NCBI GenBank assembly: GCA_934133165.1
Contig: CAKPAW010000003.1
Coordinates: 1 to 64,000, forward strand
Length of the DNA: 64,000 nucleotides
Source: an uncultured Clostridia bacterium
GTDB lineage: Bacteria; Bacillota; Clostridia; TANB77; CAG-508
Reading direction: 5' to 3'
In this document: positions 41,977-51,200 of the stretch, in pieces
How the letters are laid out: every line of letters starts with the position of its first letter
Position numbering within the stretch: position 1 is the stretch's first letter
Notes under the pieces: generated by a model
Told to the model about the DNA's origin: nothing
What the model saw: only the letters and a program-made list of their open reading frames with translations
Database searches by the model: none
Position numbers and translations under genes: made by a program

Positions 41977-42492
41977 ATCAAACAAGATTTACCAATTAAT
42001 GAACAAATTAGAGCAAAGGAAGTTCAAATTATAACAGATGAAGGGCAAAAAGTAGGTCCAATATCTTTAAACGAAGCATTAGATATGGCTTTTGAAAAGA
42101 AATTAGATTTAGTACTAGTTGCACCAAATTCAGAAGTTCCAATTTGTAAACTAATGAATTACGGAAAATATAAATTTGAACAAGCAAAACGTGAAAAAGA
42201 AGCAAAAAAGAAACAAAAAACATTTGAACTAAAAGAAATTAGAATTACACCTAATATTGAAGATCATGACTTTGGATTCAAATGCAAAAATGCTAAAAAA
42301 TTCATTGAAGATGGAAACAAAGTAAAAATTACAGTTCGTTTCCGTGGAAGAGAATTAAACTATGTAAAACAAGGTGAAACAGTACTAAATAAGTTCATAG
42401 AAGAATTAGCAGATGTAGCAACTCCAGAGAAAAAACCAGTATTAGAAGGTAAAAACATGTTTATTATATTAGCTAAAAAAGTAGAAAAATAG
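41977..42492 (+). CDS. infC: Translation initiation factor IF-3, ATC start
   Basis: GGAGGTG (41964-41970) is followed 6 bases later by ATC, then the IF-3 N-terminus KQDLPINEQIRAKEVQII. The only standard codons in frame upstream (TTG 41962, GTG 41968) overlap or touch the SD, so ATC is the real start. infC genes commonly use rare starts because IF-3 rejects them, giving autoregulation. The 171-residue protein has the N-domain, the Lys-rich linker 'KREKEAKKKQKTFELKEIRI' and the C-domain. First gene of infC-rpmI-rplT. Confidence 0.95.
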   Translation: MKQDLPINEQIRAKEVQIITDEGQKVGPISLNEALDMAFEKKLDLVLVAPNSEVPICKLMNYGKYKFEQAKREKEAKKKQKTFELKEIRITPNIEDHDFGFKCKNAKKFIEDGNKVKITVRFRGRELNYVKQGETVLNKFIEELADVATPEKKPVLEGKNMFIILAKKVEK

Positions 42493-42540
42493 TTACAGCT
42501 AATATTTAATATAAAAACAAAACGATAGGGGGAAATAATT

Positions 42541-42744
42541 ATGCCAAAACTAAAAACAAATAAAGCTGCAAAGAAAAGATATTCTTATACAGCAACAGGA
42601 AAAGTTAAAAGAACAAAATCAAATAGAAGACATCTTTTAGCAAACAAAACATCAAGAGCAAAATCAAGAGGAAAAATCCAAGATGCTTATGCAGATAAAA
42701 CATGTGAAGCAGGAATCAAAAAAATGTTACCATATGGTAATTAA
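42541..42744 (+). CDS. rpmI: 50S ribosomal protein L35
   Basis: The 67-residue basic protein has the signature PKLKTNKAAKKRYSYTATGK and RHLLANKTSRAKSR. It sits between infC and rplT, SD AGGGGG. Confidence 0.98.
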   Translation: MPKLKTNKAAKKRYSYTATGKVKRTKSNRRHLLANKTSRAKSRGKIQDAYADKTCEAGIKKMLPYGN

Positions 42745-42775
42745 TGACAAGTAATTAAAGGAAGGTGAAATAAAA

Positions 42776-43123
42776 ATGGCAAGAGTAAAAACAGCAAGAA
42801 TAACTCGTAAAAAACATAAAAAAATATTAAAAAGAGCAAAAGGTTACTATGGAGCAAAACATTATAGATTCAGAATGGCTAAACAAGCTGTTATGAAATC
42901 AGGAATGTATGCATATGTAGGAAGAAAAGATAAAAAATCAAACTTCAGAAAATTATGGATAGCAAGAATTAACGCAGCAGCAAGAATGAATGGAACAACA
43001 TATAGCAAATTAATTTCAGGAATGAAAAAAGCAAATATAGTTGTAAACAGAAAAATGCTTGCAGAATTAGCTGTTAATGATCCAAAAGCATTTGCTGAAA
43101 TTGCAAAATTAGCAACAAAATAG
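42776..43123 (+). CDS. rplT: 50S ribosomal protein L20
   Basis: The 115-residue L20 has the conserved ARVKTARITRKKHKKILKRA start, YGAKHYRFRMAKQAVMKS and 'LWIARINAAARMNGTTYSKL'. In Firmicutes it also represses its own operon through the leader RNA. A terminator follows. Confidence 0.98.
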   Translation: MARVKTARITRKKHKKILKRAKGYYGAKHYRFRMAKQAVMKSGMYAYVGRKDKKSNFRKLWIARINAAARMNGTTYSKLISGMKKANIVVNRKMLAELAVNDPKAFAEIAKLATK

Positions 43124-43143
43124 AAAATAATTATATAAAATGT

Positions 43144-43181
43144 AAAATACAATCTTTGAAATATAAGGTTGTATTTTTTTA
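43144..43181 (+). terminator. Terminator of infC operon
   Basis: AAATACAA / TTGTATTT then TTTT. Confidence 0.8.
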
Positions 43182-43267
43182 TTTCAAATTATACAAGTAA
43201 GTTGAAAAAAATATAAAAAATAAAACTACACAAAATAATTCAAAAGAAAAAAGGAGAAATATAAAAA

Positions 43268-43695
43268 ATGAAAGAAATATTAAAAAAAATCAGGCTATAA
43301 CGTTAGTATCACTAGTAGTGATAATAATAGTACTAATAATATTAGTAGGAATAAGTATTAATTTAGTGTTAGGAGAAAATGGAATAATAACGAAGGCAAA
43401 GCAAGCAAAAGAAAATATGGAATTAGCATAAGTAGAATAACAAAAAGAATTAAATGAATTATACAAACAATTAGAAAATAATGAAGGAAGTACTGACTCA
43501 ACATCATATGATTCAACAGTAAAATTAGCAGAATTTAAAAGGAAGATAGCAAGTGTAATAACAGATATGGGAGTAGAAACGTCTGAGAGTGCCAGTGTAG
43601 ATACAATGGCAGAAAGGGTAATACTAAAAAAAGGATTAGATTTTTGCTGGCGCTTTGATTTAGAATATGAATTCTATATAGCAAAAGTTGAATAG
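43268..43695 (+). pseudogene. Degenerate pilin-like gene
   Basis: ATG 43268 (SD AAAGGAG) leaves the frame in an A8 run and stops at TAA. The main frame then reads NQAITLVSLVVIIIVLIILV and GISINLVLGENGIITKAKQA, followed by two nonsense codons, K-to-TAA and E-to-TAA, in the coil that reads KENTELAKIEEEKELNELY in the 12462 gene. The rest (QKELNELYKQLENNEG ... IAKVE) stays open to TAG. The Gly before the helix is Ala. Three independent lesions mean it is dead. Confidence 0.85.
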
Positions 43696-43841
43696 AGTTA
43701 ATGTTATTATTTGACACTATAAAAAAGAATATATATATATTCAAACCTTATGTTTTAAAGATCATTATTGCTAACTTAAGCGTATGACTTAGGATTAAGC
43801 CAAAAAAATAATAGAAAAATGAAAAAAGTAAGTAAAAAGTA

Positions 43842-43869
43842 TTGACAATATAAAAAATGATGCTATAAT
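43842..43869 (+). promoter_or_regulatory. Promoter of ctsR operon
   Basis: TTGACA, 16 bases, TATAAT. Confidence 0.8.
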
Positions 43870-43877
43870 AATATTAT

Positions 43878-43902
43878 AGGTCAAAGAAAGTCAAAGTCAA
43901 AA
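43878..43902 (+). promoter_or_regulatory. CtsR operator
   Basis: AGGTCAAAGAAAGTCAAA, the CtsR direct-repeat heptad, with an extra GTCAA after it, directly downstream of the -10 box. It should repress the operon at normal temperature. Confidence 0.9.
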
Positions 43903-43927
43903 ACAACAAAAAAGAGGTGGTAAGAAA

Positions 43928-44374
43928 ATGAGAATGTCAGATATGATAGAAGATTTTATAAAAGATTTATTTGAAGAAGATGATTTAGTAGAAATACAAA
44001 GAAATGATTTAGCACAAAAATTTAATTGTGTGCCATCTCAAATAAATTACGTAATAGCAACAAGATTTAAACCTTCACAAGGTTATTATGTAGAAAGTAA
44101 ACGTGGTGGAGGAGGCTCTATAAAAATAAAAAAAGTAAACATTACTAAAAGCAATTATTTTATGCATATTATTAATAGTATTGGAGACTCTTTAACAGCT
44201 CAAGAAGTAGATATATTTATTAGTAACTTTTTATCATACAACATGGTAAATACTATTGAAGCAAAGCTTTTAAAAGTAGCAACAAGTGATAATGTACTAA
44301 AAATAGAACAACCAACTAGAGATGAATTAAGAGCGAGAATATTTAAAAATATGCTAGTAAATTTAATTGAATAG
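43928..44374 (+). CDS. ctsR: Heat-shock repressor CtsR
   Basis: The 148-residue protein has the N-terminal winged helix with 'LAQKFNCVPSQINYVIATRF' and the 'GYYVESKRGGGGSIKI' wing, whose Gly-rich tip is the thermosensor in known CtsR. A C-terminal dimerisation and arginine-phosphorylation region follows. It represses this operon by the operator at 43878. First gene of ctsR-mcsA-mcsB-clpC. Confidence 0.97.
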   Translation: MRMSDMIEDFIKDLFEEDDLVEIQRNDLAQKFNCVPSQINYVIATRFKPSQGYYVESKRGGGGSIKIKKVNITKSNYFMHIINSIGDSLTAQEVDIFISNFLSYNMVNTIEAKLLKVATSDNVLKIEQPTRDELRARIFKNMLVNLIE

Positions 44375-44431
44375 TAATTTGAAACAGAGTATGAAACAAA
44401 AAAATAAAAAATTATAAAGGAGTTGATTAAC

Positions 44432-44995
44432 ATGTTATGTGAAAATTGTGGAAACAATGAAGCAAATATTAAATATACACAAATTACAAATGGCGTAAAA
44501 AAACAAATGAATTTATGCGAAAAATGTGCAAATGAATTAGGTATAAATAATATATCTTTTGATATGCCAATTAATTTTTCAAATTTCTTGGAAGATATAT
44601 TTGATGATGATGAAAGTTTATTTATGCCAAGTATAGCAAGAAACGAAAAACTTATTTGCGATAAATGTAAAATGAGTTATGAAGATTTTATTAAAAATGG
44701 AAAGTTTGGTTGTGACGAATGTTACACTACTTTTGAAGATAAAATTGATAACTTATTAAAAAATATACATGGAGTAAATAGACATGTAGGAAGAAAAGCA
44801 AAAATGCTTAATACTAATGAAACACAAAACGATAGTATAAAAGCAGAAGAACAAGTAATTAAAGAAGATAAAACAAATGAAAAAGACGAAAAAATTAAAA
44901 AATTACAAAATAGATTAAAACAAGAAATAAAAGAAGAAAGATATGAAGATGCAGCAAAGACAAGAGATGAAATAAAAAAATTAAGCAACGAATAA
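44432..44995 (+). CDS. mcsA: McsA, activator of McsB kinase
   Basis: ATG 44432 (MLCENCGNNE) is chosen over TTG 44423. The 187-residue protein has CxxC pairs (CENC, CEKC, CDKC, CDEC) forming two zinc sites and a C-terminal UVR domain (KLQNRLKQEIKEERYEDAAK). McsA binds and activates McsB and modulates CtsR in stress. Confidence 0.95.
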   Translation: MLCENCGNNEANIKYTQITNGVKKQMNLCEKCANELGINNISFDMPINFSNFLEDIFDDDESLFMPSIARNEKLICDKCKMSYEDFIKNGKFGCDECYTTFEDKIDNLLKNIHGVNRHVGRKAKMLNTNETQNDSIKAEEQVIKEDKTNEKDEKIKKLQNRLKQEIKEERYEDAAKTRDEIKKLSNE

Positions 44996-45065
44996 AATAT
45001 AAAATGCTTATCTTATTTTAAGATAACAATAGAACAAATTATATAATAAATAAGTAGGTGAAAAT

Positions 45066-46079
45066 ATGAATTGGTATTTAGAAAATGGAAAAGATTCAGA
45101 TGTTATTCTTAGTTCTCGCATTAGATTTGCAAGAAATATAAAAGAGTTTCCTTTTAAAATAAGAATGACAAAACAAGATAGAGAAAAAATGTTAGAAAAA
45201 ATTAAATTTGTAACTCCTAGCATAGGCTATGGACTTAAATTTATGTATTTAAAAGACATGGATGATATTACAAAAATGGCTTTAGTAGAAAAGCATATTA
45301 TAAGTCCGGAAATGGCACTTGCAAAAGAGGAAGAAGCAATTTTAATAAATGACGAAGAAAATATTTGCGTTATGCTAAATGAAGAAGATCACATGAGAAT
45401 TCAAGTATTTTCTAGTGGATTAGAACTTAAAGATACATTGAATCTAGCAATTGAACTAGATGAAAAATTAAATGAATTATTGGGATTTAGCTATAAAGAA
45501 GAGTATGGATTTTTAACAGCTTGCCCTACAAATGTAGGTACAGGTTTAAGAGCATCTGTTATGGTGCATTTACCAGCACTAAAAATAACAGGAAACCTAA
45601 GTAAGATACTTCATATAGTAAATAATTTTGGAATGACAATTCGTGGCTTATATGGTGAAGATTCACAAAGTAAGGGCGACATTTACCAAATTTCTAATAT
45701 TCAAACTTTAGGTATAAGTGAGGAAGAAATAGCTACAAACCTAGAGAATATAACAAGAAAAGTAATGGAACAAGAACGTTTAGCAAGAAAATATTTGGCT
45801 AAAAATGGAATGGATTTAGAAGATAAAGTGTATCGTTCATATGGGATTTTAACAAATGCAAGAAAATTAGATACAGATGAATGTAGTAATTTGTTATCAA
45901 GTGTGAAATTAGGTACAGATTTAGGTGTTATAACAGAATTAAATGACACAAAAGTAAAGAAAATGATGTTATATACAAAACCTGCAAACTTACAAAAATA
46001 TTTAGGAAAAGTATTAGACGCAAATCAGAGAGATATAAAAAGAGCAGAAGTTATAAAACAAATAATTAATGAAAAATAG
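45066..46079 (+). CDS. mcsB: Protein arginine kinase McsB
   Basis: The 337-residue kinase of the phosphagen-kinase fold starts with 'DVILSSRIRFARNIKEFPF' and has 'ACPTNVGTGLRASVMVHLP' and 'RGLYGEDSQSKGDIYQISN'. It phosphorylates arginines on CtsR and on misfolded proteins to mark them for ClpCP. The start is supported by TAGGTGAAAAT. Confidence 0.97.
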   Translation: MNWYLENGKDSDVILSSRIRFARNIKEFPFKIRMTKQDREKMLEKIKFVTPSIGYGLKFMYLKDMDDITKMALVEKHIISPEMALAKEEEAILINDEENICVMLNEEDHMRIQVFSSGLELKDTLNLAIELDEKLNELLGFSYKEEYGFLTACPTNVGTGLRASVMVHLPALKITGNLSKILHIVNNFGMTIRGLYGEDSQSKGDIYQISNIQTLGISEEEIATNLENITRKVMEQERLARKYLAKNGMDLEDKVYRSYGILTNARKLDTDECSNLLSSVKLGTDLGVITELNDTKVKKMMLYTKPANLQKYLGKVLDANQRDIKRAEVIKQIINEK

Positions 46080-46118
46080 AAAACTTTATAAAAATTCAAA
46101 TTAAGGAAGGTGATTACA

Positions 46119-48572
46119 ATGATGTATAAATTTACAAAAAGAGCAGAAAAAGCAATTGAATATGCAAATAGAATAGCTTTAGAATTTGGACATAATTATA
46201 TAGGAACAGAGCACTTATTATATGGTCTTTTAAAAGAAGGTTCTGGAGTTGCAAGTAAAGTCTTAGAAAACCAAGGAATTACGTCAGAGCAAATAGAAGA
46301 ACAAATAGATGCTTTAGTTGGTAAAAATGAGGAAATAGGAGAAGAAGAAATTTTAGGATTTACACCAAGAACAAAAAGAGTTATAGAAACAGCATTTATA
46401 GAAGCCAAAAAGTTAAGTTCAGATTTTATAGGAACAGAACATTTACTAATTGGAATTATGCGTGAAGGAGATAGTGTAGCAGTTCGTATATTATTAAACT
46501 TAAATGTAAATCCACAAAAATTATACAATGAAATAATAAAAGTATTAAATGATGATGAAAGCATATTAAATGAAGACAAAAAATCTACAAATTCAAAAGT
46601 AGGAGCAAGTTATAACCAAACTCAAACTTTGAATCAGTATGGAACAGATTTAACTAAAAGAGCAATAGAAGGAAAATTAGATCCTGTTATTGGCAGAAAA
46701 AATGAAATAGAAAGAGTTATACAAATACTTTCTAGAAGAATGAAAAATAATCCTTGTTTAATAGGTGAACCAGGTGTTGGTAAAACAGCGGTTGTAGAAG
46801 GGTTAGCACAAAAAATAGTAGCAGGAGATGTACCAGAAAGTTTAAAAGATAAAAGAGTAGTAACTCTTGATATTACTAGCATGGTAGCTGGTGCAAAATA
46901 TAGAGGAGACTTTGAAGATAGAATAAAAAAATGCTTAAATGAAGTAAAAAAAGCAAAAGATGTTATTTTATTTATAGATGAAATTCATACTATAGTTGGT
47001 GCAGGTTCAGCAGAAGGTGCAGTAGATGCAGCAAATATATTAAAACCATTATTAGCAAGAGGAGAAATTCAATTAATTGGTGCAACTACATTAAATGAAT
47101 ATAGAAAATATATTGAAAAAGATAGTGCATTAGAAAGAAGATTTAGCCCTGTAACAGTTACAGAGCCATCTTCAGAAGATACTTTAAAAATACTAGAAGG
47201 AATAAAAGACAAATATGAAGCACATCATAATGTAAAAATTACAGAGGAAGCTATGAAAGCAGCAGTTGATTTATCTGTAAGATATATTAATGATAGATTT
47301 TTGCCAGATAAAGCAATAGATCTTATAGATGAAGCGGCATCAAAAGTAAGAATGAGGGCATATACAGTGCCAGATAGTTTGAAAAAATTAGAAGAAGAAA
47401 TTAGTGCAGTAAGTAAAGAAAAAGAGGAAGCAGTTAGAAGTCAAGATTTTGAAAAAGCTGCAACTTTAAGGGACAAAGAACACGAGGCAAAAGATAAGTT
47501 AGAAAAAGAAAAACAAAAATGGGAAAGCAAAAATAGTAAAGAAGTAATAACTTTAACAGAGGAAGATATTGCAGAAGTGATTTCTAGCTGGACTAGAATT
47601 CCAGTAAAGAAATTAACACAAGATGAAAACGAAAAATTAAGAAATTTGGAAAAGTCATTACATGAAAGAGTAGTTGGTCAAAATGAAGCAGTAGAGGCAG
47701 TTGCAAAAGCAATAAGACGTGGTAGAGTTGGATTAAAAGATCCAAATAGACCAATAGGTTCATTCTTATTCTTAGGTCCTACAGGTGTGGGTAAAACAGA
47801 ACTTTCAAAAGCATTAGCAGAAAGTTTATTTGGAAATGAAGATTCAATGATAAGAATTGATATGTCTGAATATATGGAAGGACATAGTGTTTCAAAATTA
47901 ATAGGTTCACCTCCAGGATATGTAGGTTTTGAAGAGGGAGGACAATTAACAGAGAAAATACGTAGAAATCCATATTCTGTTATACTATTTGATGAAATAG
48001 AAAAGGCACATCCAGATGTAATGAATATGCTTTTACAAATATTAGATGATGGTAGATTAACAGATAGTAATGGTAGAACAGTTAACTTTAAAAATACAGT
48101 AATAATAATGACCTCAAACATAGGTGCAAGATTAATTACAGATAAGAAAACATTAGGATTTACTTCTAAAGAAGAAAACAAAGAAGATAAAAAAGAATAC
48201 GAAGACATAAAAAAAGATGTTCTTGCAGAATTAAAAAAGGAATTCAAACCAGAGTTTATTAATCGTATAGATGAAATTATTGTATTCCATAAATTACAAA
48301 AAGAAGAAATGAGACAAATAGTAGATATTATGCTAAAACAAGTAATAAAACGTATGGAAGTACAAAACATTAAAATTAAAATAAATGATAAAGTAAAAGA
48401 CAAAATAATAGAAGAAGGTACAGATGCAAATTATGGAGCAAGACCACTAAAAAGAACAATACAAAATTTGTTAGAAGACAAAATTGCTGAAGCTATATTA
48501 GATGGAAAAATTTCAAAGGATAAAGAAGTAAAAATAGGATTAAATAAAGATGGCGAGATTGAAATAAAATAG
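46119..48572 (+). CDS. clpC: ATP-dependent Clp protease ATP-binding subunit ClpC
   Basis: ATG 46119 follows GGAAGGTG; GTG 46110 lies inside that SD. The 817-residue unfoldase has two N-terminal Clp repeats (about 1-145), AAA1 with Walker A GEPGVGKT, a coiled middle domain with a UVR motif (about 410-475), AAA2 with GPTGVGKT, and a sensor-2 end. It feeds ClpP and recognises phospho-arginine tags with McsA/B adaptors. A terminator follows the stop codon. Confidence 0.97.
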   Translation: MMYKFTKRAEKAIEYANRIALEFGHNYIGTEHLLYGLLKEGSGVASKVLENQGITSEQIEEQIDALVGKNEEIGEEEILGFTPRTKRVIETAFIEAKKLSSDFIGTEHLLIGIMREGDSVAVRILLNLNVNPQKLYNEIIKVLNDDESILNEDKKSTNSKVGASYNQTQTLNQYGTDLTKRAIEGKLDPVIGRKNEIERVIQILSRRMKNNPCLIGEPGVGKTAVVEGLAQKIVAGDVPESLKDKRVVTLDITSMVAGAKYRGDFEDRIKKCLNEVKKAKDVILFIDEIHTIVGAGSAEGAVDAANILKPLLARGEIQLIGATTLNEYRKYIEKDSALERRFSPVTVTEPSSEDTLKILEGIKDKYEAHHNVKITEEAMKAAVDLSVRYINDRFLPDKAIDLIDEAASKVRMRAYTVPDSLKKLEEEISAVSKEKEEAVRSQDFEKAATLRDKEHEAKDKLEKEKQKWESKNSKEVITLTEEDIAEVISSWTRIPVKKLTQDENEKLRNLEKSLHERVVGQNEAVEAVAKAIRRGRVGLKDPNRPIGSFLFLGPTGVGKTELSKALAESLFGNEDSMIRIDMSEYMEGHSVSKLIGSPPGYVGFEEGGQLTEKIRRNPYSVILFDEIEKAHPDVMNMLLQILDDGRLTDSNGRTVNFKNTVIIMTSNIGARLITDKKTLGFTSKEENKEDKKEYEDIKKDVLAELKKEFKPEFINRIDEIIVFHKLQKEEMRQIVDIMLKQVIKRMEVQNIKIKINDKVKDKIIEEGTDANYGARPLKRTIQNLLEDKIAEAILDGKISKDKEVKIGLNKDGEIEIK

Positions 48573-48602
48573 AGGACTATTAAGTCCTCTATTTTATTTT
48601 TA
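48567..48602. terminator. Bidirectional terminator
   Basis: AGAGGACT ATTA AGTCCTCT, then ATTTTATTTTT. Confidence 0.9.
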
Positions 48603-48899
48603 GAATGGAGCATAAAAATTTTCAACATCGAATATAATCGGTTCGGTAAGGTAAAAAGAGCCATTAACTTCATAGATAAAATCAAGTTGCTGATTTTTAC
48701 AAGGAGTATAAAAAATATATTCTGCAGTAAATACACTATACCAAGAATCATTTTCTGTTTGAAATCTGCTAGTCCAATTAACTTTGCCAATATTAACTCC
48801 ATTTATCCGAAAGTAAACATTATTAATATATCCAATGTTTTCATTAATTTTTATGCTTAAAATAGTAGGAATATCTGTATAAGTTTCTACATGTTTCAT
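48600..48899 (-). CDS. Hypothetical 99-residue protein
   Basis: AGGAGG lies 8 bases before the ATG and a consensus promoter is at 48935-48963, so the gene is real. The product is beta-rich and aromatic (IGYINNVYFRINGVNIGKV, 'TAEYIFYTPCKNQQLDFIYE') with no signal peptide or known motif. Convergent with clpC. Function is unknown. Confidence 0.7.
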   Translation of the reverse strand: MKHVETYTDIPTILSIKINENIGYINNVYFRINGVNIGKVNWTSRFQTENDSWYSVFTAEYIFYTPCKNQQLDFIYEVNGSFYLTEPIIFDVENFYAPF

Positions 48900-48934
48900 A
48901 GAGAATACCTCCTACAACAATTTTTATTGATTAG

Positions 48935-48963
48935 ATTATATAGCATGAGAATTTGTTAGTCAA
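48935..48963 (-). promoter_or_regulatory. Promoter for the 99-residue gene
   Basis: On the minus strand: TTGACT, 17 bases, TATAAT. Confidence 0.75.
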
Positions 48964-48975
48964 TGTTTTTATAGT

Positions 48976-49043
48976 TAAATTTTAGGGACGGGCTTAAAAA
49001 TTAAATTTTGTTTTTTTAATTTTTAAGCCCGTCCCTGAAATTT
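48976..49043. repeat. GGGACGGG palindromic repeat, copy 3
   Basis: Arms TTTTAGGGACGGGCTTAAAA and complement around an A/T centre; one base differs in the right arm (CCCTGAAA). Confidence 0.85.
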
Positions 49044-49050
49044 AAAAAAT

Positions 49051-49908
49051 CTAAACTGGATTTACATGAACTATAGTGTTATAAACTTTTTCTAAAGAAG
49101 ATATATCTTTTTCTAAATTATCAGCTAACTTGTGGCTTTCAAAGGTGCTCATATTACCATCCACACAAATTGTTAAAACAACAATATATTGGTAACCAAC
49201 AGGAGCAGAAGAAATATGTTCAATTTTCTGAATTTCTTTATAATTTTTAACATAGCGCAAAATTAAATCTTTTGTTTCCTCATCTATAGACTCATCCATT
49301 AAAACATTATAACTTTCTATAAATATTTTAAAACCTGTAATAGCAATCCAAATAGAAATTCCAGTTCCAACTATACCATCTAAGAAAGTTATACCAAATA
49401 AAGTTGCTAAAATTGAAATAAGAGTGAAGGTTGTAACGATGCAATCGTTCCTGTGATCTTTACTATTTGCTTCTAACAAAATGTTGTTATATTTTTTACA
49501 AAGTTTATTAGTGTAAATAAACAAACTAAATTTAACTAAAATAGTGATTATACAAACAACAACTAAAAACCAAGAGAAAGTAATAGTACTTCCATATATT
49601 AAAGTCATAATTGAGTCATAAAAAAGTTTAAAAGCAACAACAATCATAGAAATACTTATAAAAAGTGAAAATATATATTCAGCTTTTCCATGACCAAAAT
49701 TGTGAGAGTCGTCTTGTGGCTCACTTGCTATTTTGTTTCCTACCCATGTCATAATAGAGGCAAAGATATCACCAGCACTATTTGCAGCGTCTGCTATCAT
49801 AGCTTGAGAGTTGCAAATAAAACCAATACTTCCTTTTATAATTAATAAAAACAAATTGCCAAGTATCCCTAGCAATCCAGCTTTTTTTGTAACATTATAT
49901 CTATCCAT
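49051..49908 (-). CDS. Cation diffusion facilitator family transporter
   Basis: The 285-residue protein has six TM helices and a cytoplasmic C-terminal domain. The first metal-site helix carries D and D spaced by seven (ADAANSAGD), with Asn where many zinc members have His. The second site helix reads KDHRNDC (H and D). The Asn-containing pattern is seen in manganese/iron-type members, so zinc is not assured. It exports divalent metal with proton antiport. SD AAGGAG. Confidence 0.88.
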   Translation of the reverse strand: MDRYNVTKKAGLLGILGNLFLLIIKGSIGFICNSQAMIADAANSAGDIFASIMTWVGNKIASEPQDDSHNFGHGKAEYIFSLFISISMIVVAFKLFYDSIMTLIYGSTITFSWFLVVVCIITILVKFSLFIYTNKLCKKYNNILLEANSKDHRNDCIVTTFTLISILATLFGITFLDGIVGTGISIWIAITGFKIFIESYNVLMDESIDEETKDLILRYVKNYKEIQKIEHISSAPVGYQYIVVLTICVDGNMSTFESHKLADNLEKDISSLEKVYNTIVHVNPV

Positions 49909-49992
49909 TTTTATCTCCTTTTATAGTATATGTATTATAACATTTAAACAATTAAAAAAGAATAGAAAAAGTAAAAAAATTTTGTGACTATT

Positions 49993-50077
49993 AAGAATAG
50001 AGACTATTAGGGACGGGGCTATTTAGTTTAATAAAATACTAAACTAAATAGCCCCGTCCCTAATAGTCTCCGTTCTT
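49993..50077. repeat. GGGACGGG palindromic repeat, variant with 36-bp stem
   Basis: AGACTATTAGGGACGGGGCT and further TATTTAGTTTA on the left is mirrored on the right with only one or two mismatches. Arms outside the core differ from the other copies. Confidence 0.85.
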
Positions 50078-50159
50078 AAAATTTAATTTACTCAAACTAT
50101 TGAAATATTATACACTTTATGGTATAAATTTATTATACGGAAATAAGGAAAAGAGAAAA

Positions 50160-51200
50160 ATGAAGAATATAAAAAATTATACTTTTGAAGAATTAAAAGA
50201 AGAACTAAAAGCATTAGGGGAAAAGCCATTTAGAGCAGAGCAAATTTTTCATTGGTTATATGTAGAAAAAGTAAAAAGCTTTGATGAAATGACAAACTTA
50301 TCAATTGAATTAAGAGAAAAGCTTAAACAAAACTATACAATGTGCAATTTTAACATTATAAAAAAGTTAGAATCTGCAGATGGTACAAAAAAATATCTAT
50401 TTGATGTATTAGACGAAAATGCAATAGAAACAGTACTTATGGAATATCACCATGGAAAAACAATATGTGTTTCTTCACAAATAGGTTGCAAAATGGGATG
50501 CAAGTTTTGCGCATCAACAGGAATACCTTTTGTTAGAAGTCTAACAGCAGGAGAAATCGTTGAACAGCTAATAGCCGTAGAGCAAGACACAGGTGATAGA
50601 ATATCAAATATTGTATTTATGGGAATTGGAGAACCATTAGATAATTATGATAATGTAATAAAAGCAATACATATTATAAATTATCCAAAAGGATTAAATA
50701 TAGGGGCAAGACATATTAGTGTTTCAACAAGTGGATTAGTTCCAAGAATATATGATTTAGCAAAAGAAAATATTCCTTGTACACTTTCTATTTCACTTCA
50801 TGCAACAAATAATGAAAAAAGAAGCAGTATGATGCCAGTAAACAATGCATACAAAATAGAAGAGCTAATTCAGGCTTGTAAAGATTATATAAAAGTTACA
50901 AATAGAAGAATATCTTTTGAATATGCCTTAGCAAAAGATAACAATGATAACTTAGAAGATGCTAAGGAATTAGTAAAATTATTAAAAGGTATGTTATGCC
51001 ATGTTAATTTAATACCTATAAATAAAATAGAAAATGGGAAATATACTAAAAGTACAAATGAAAATATAATTAAATTTAGAGATTATTTAAATGACCATGG
51101 AATAGTAGCAACTATTAGAAGAGAGCTAGGCTCAGATATAGATGCTGCATGTGGACAATTAAGAAGAAAAAATTTAAACAAGATAGGAGAAAACGAATGA
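50160..51200 (+). CDS. rlmN: 23S rRNA/tRNA adenine-C2 methyltransferase RlmN
   Basis: ATG 50160 (MKNIKNYTFEELKEELKALG) follows AAGGAAAAGAG; the longer upstream frame lacks an SD. The 346-residue radical-SAM enzyme has the cluster C-x3-C-x2-C (CKMGCKFC), 'NIVFMGIGEPLDNYDNV' and a conserved C-terminal Cys (AACGQL). It makes m2A2503 in 23S rRNA and m2A37 in some tRNAs. The stop TGA overlaps the prpC start (ATGA). Confidence 0.97.
   Translation: MKNIKNYTFEELKEELKALGEKPFRAEQIFHWLYVEKVKSFDEMTNLSIELREKLKQNYTMCNFNIIKKLESADGTKKYLFDVLDENAIETVLMEYHHGKTICVSSQIGCKMGCKFCASTGIPFVRSLTAGEIVEQLIAVEQDTGDRISNIVFMGIGEPLDNYDNVIKAIHIINYPKGLNIGARHISVSTSGLVPRIYDLAKENIPCTLSISLHATNNEKRSSMMPVNNAYKIEELIQACKDYIKVTNRRISFEYALAKDNNDNLEDAKELVKLLKGMLCHVNLIPINKIENGKYTKSTNENIIKFRDYLNDHGIVATIRRELGSDIDAACGQLRRKNLNKIGENE

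Noticed and set aside
47678..48403. Long minus-strand frame (241 codons) inside clpC
   Set aside because: It is the antisense shadow of AAA2 coding sequence; composition (Ile/Ser/Phe-rich) is typical of shadow frames.
48431..48802. 123-codon minus-strand frame across the clpC end
   Set aside because: It overlaps clpC antisense, the bidirectional terminator and the 99-residue gene; no SD.
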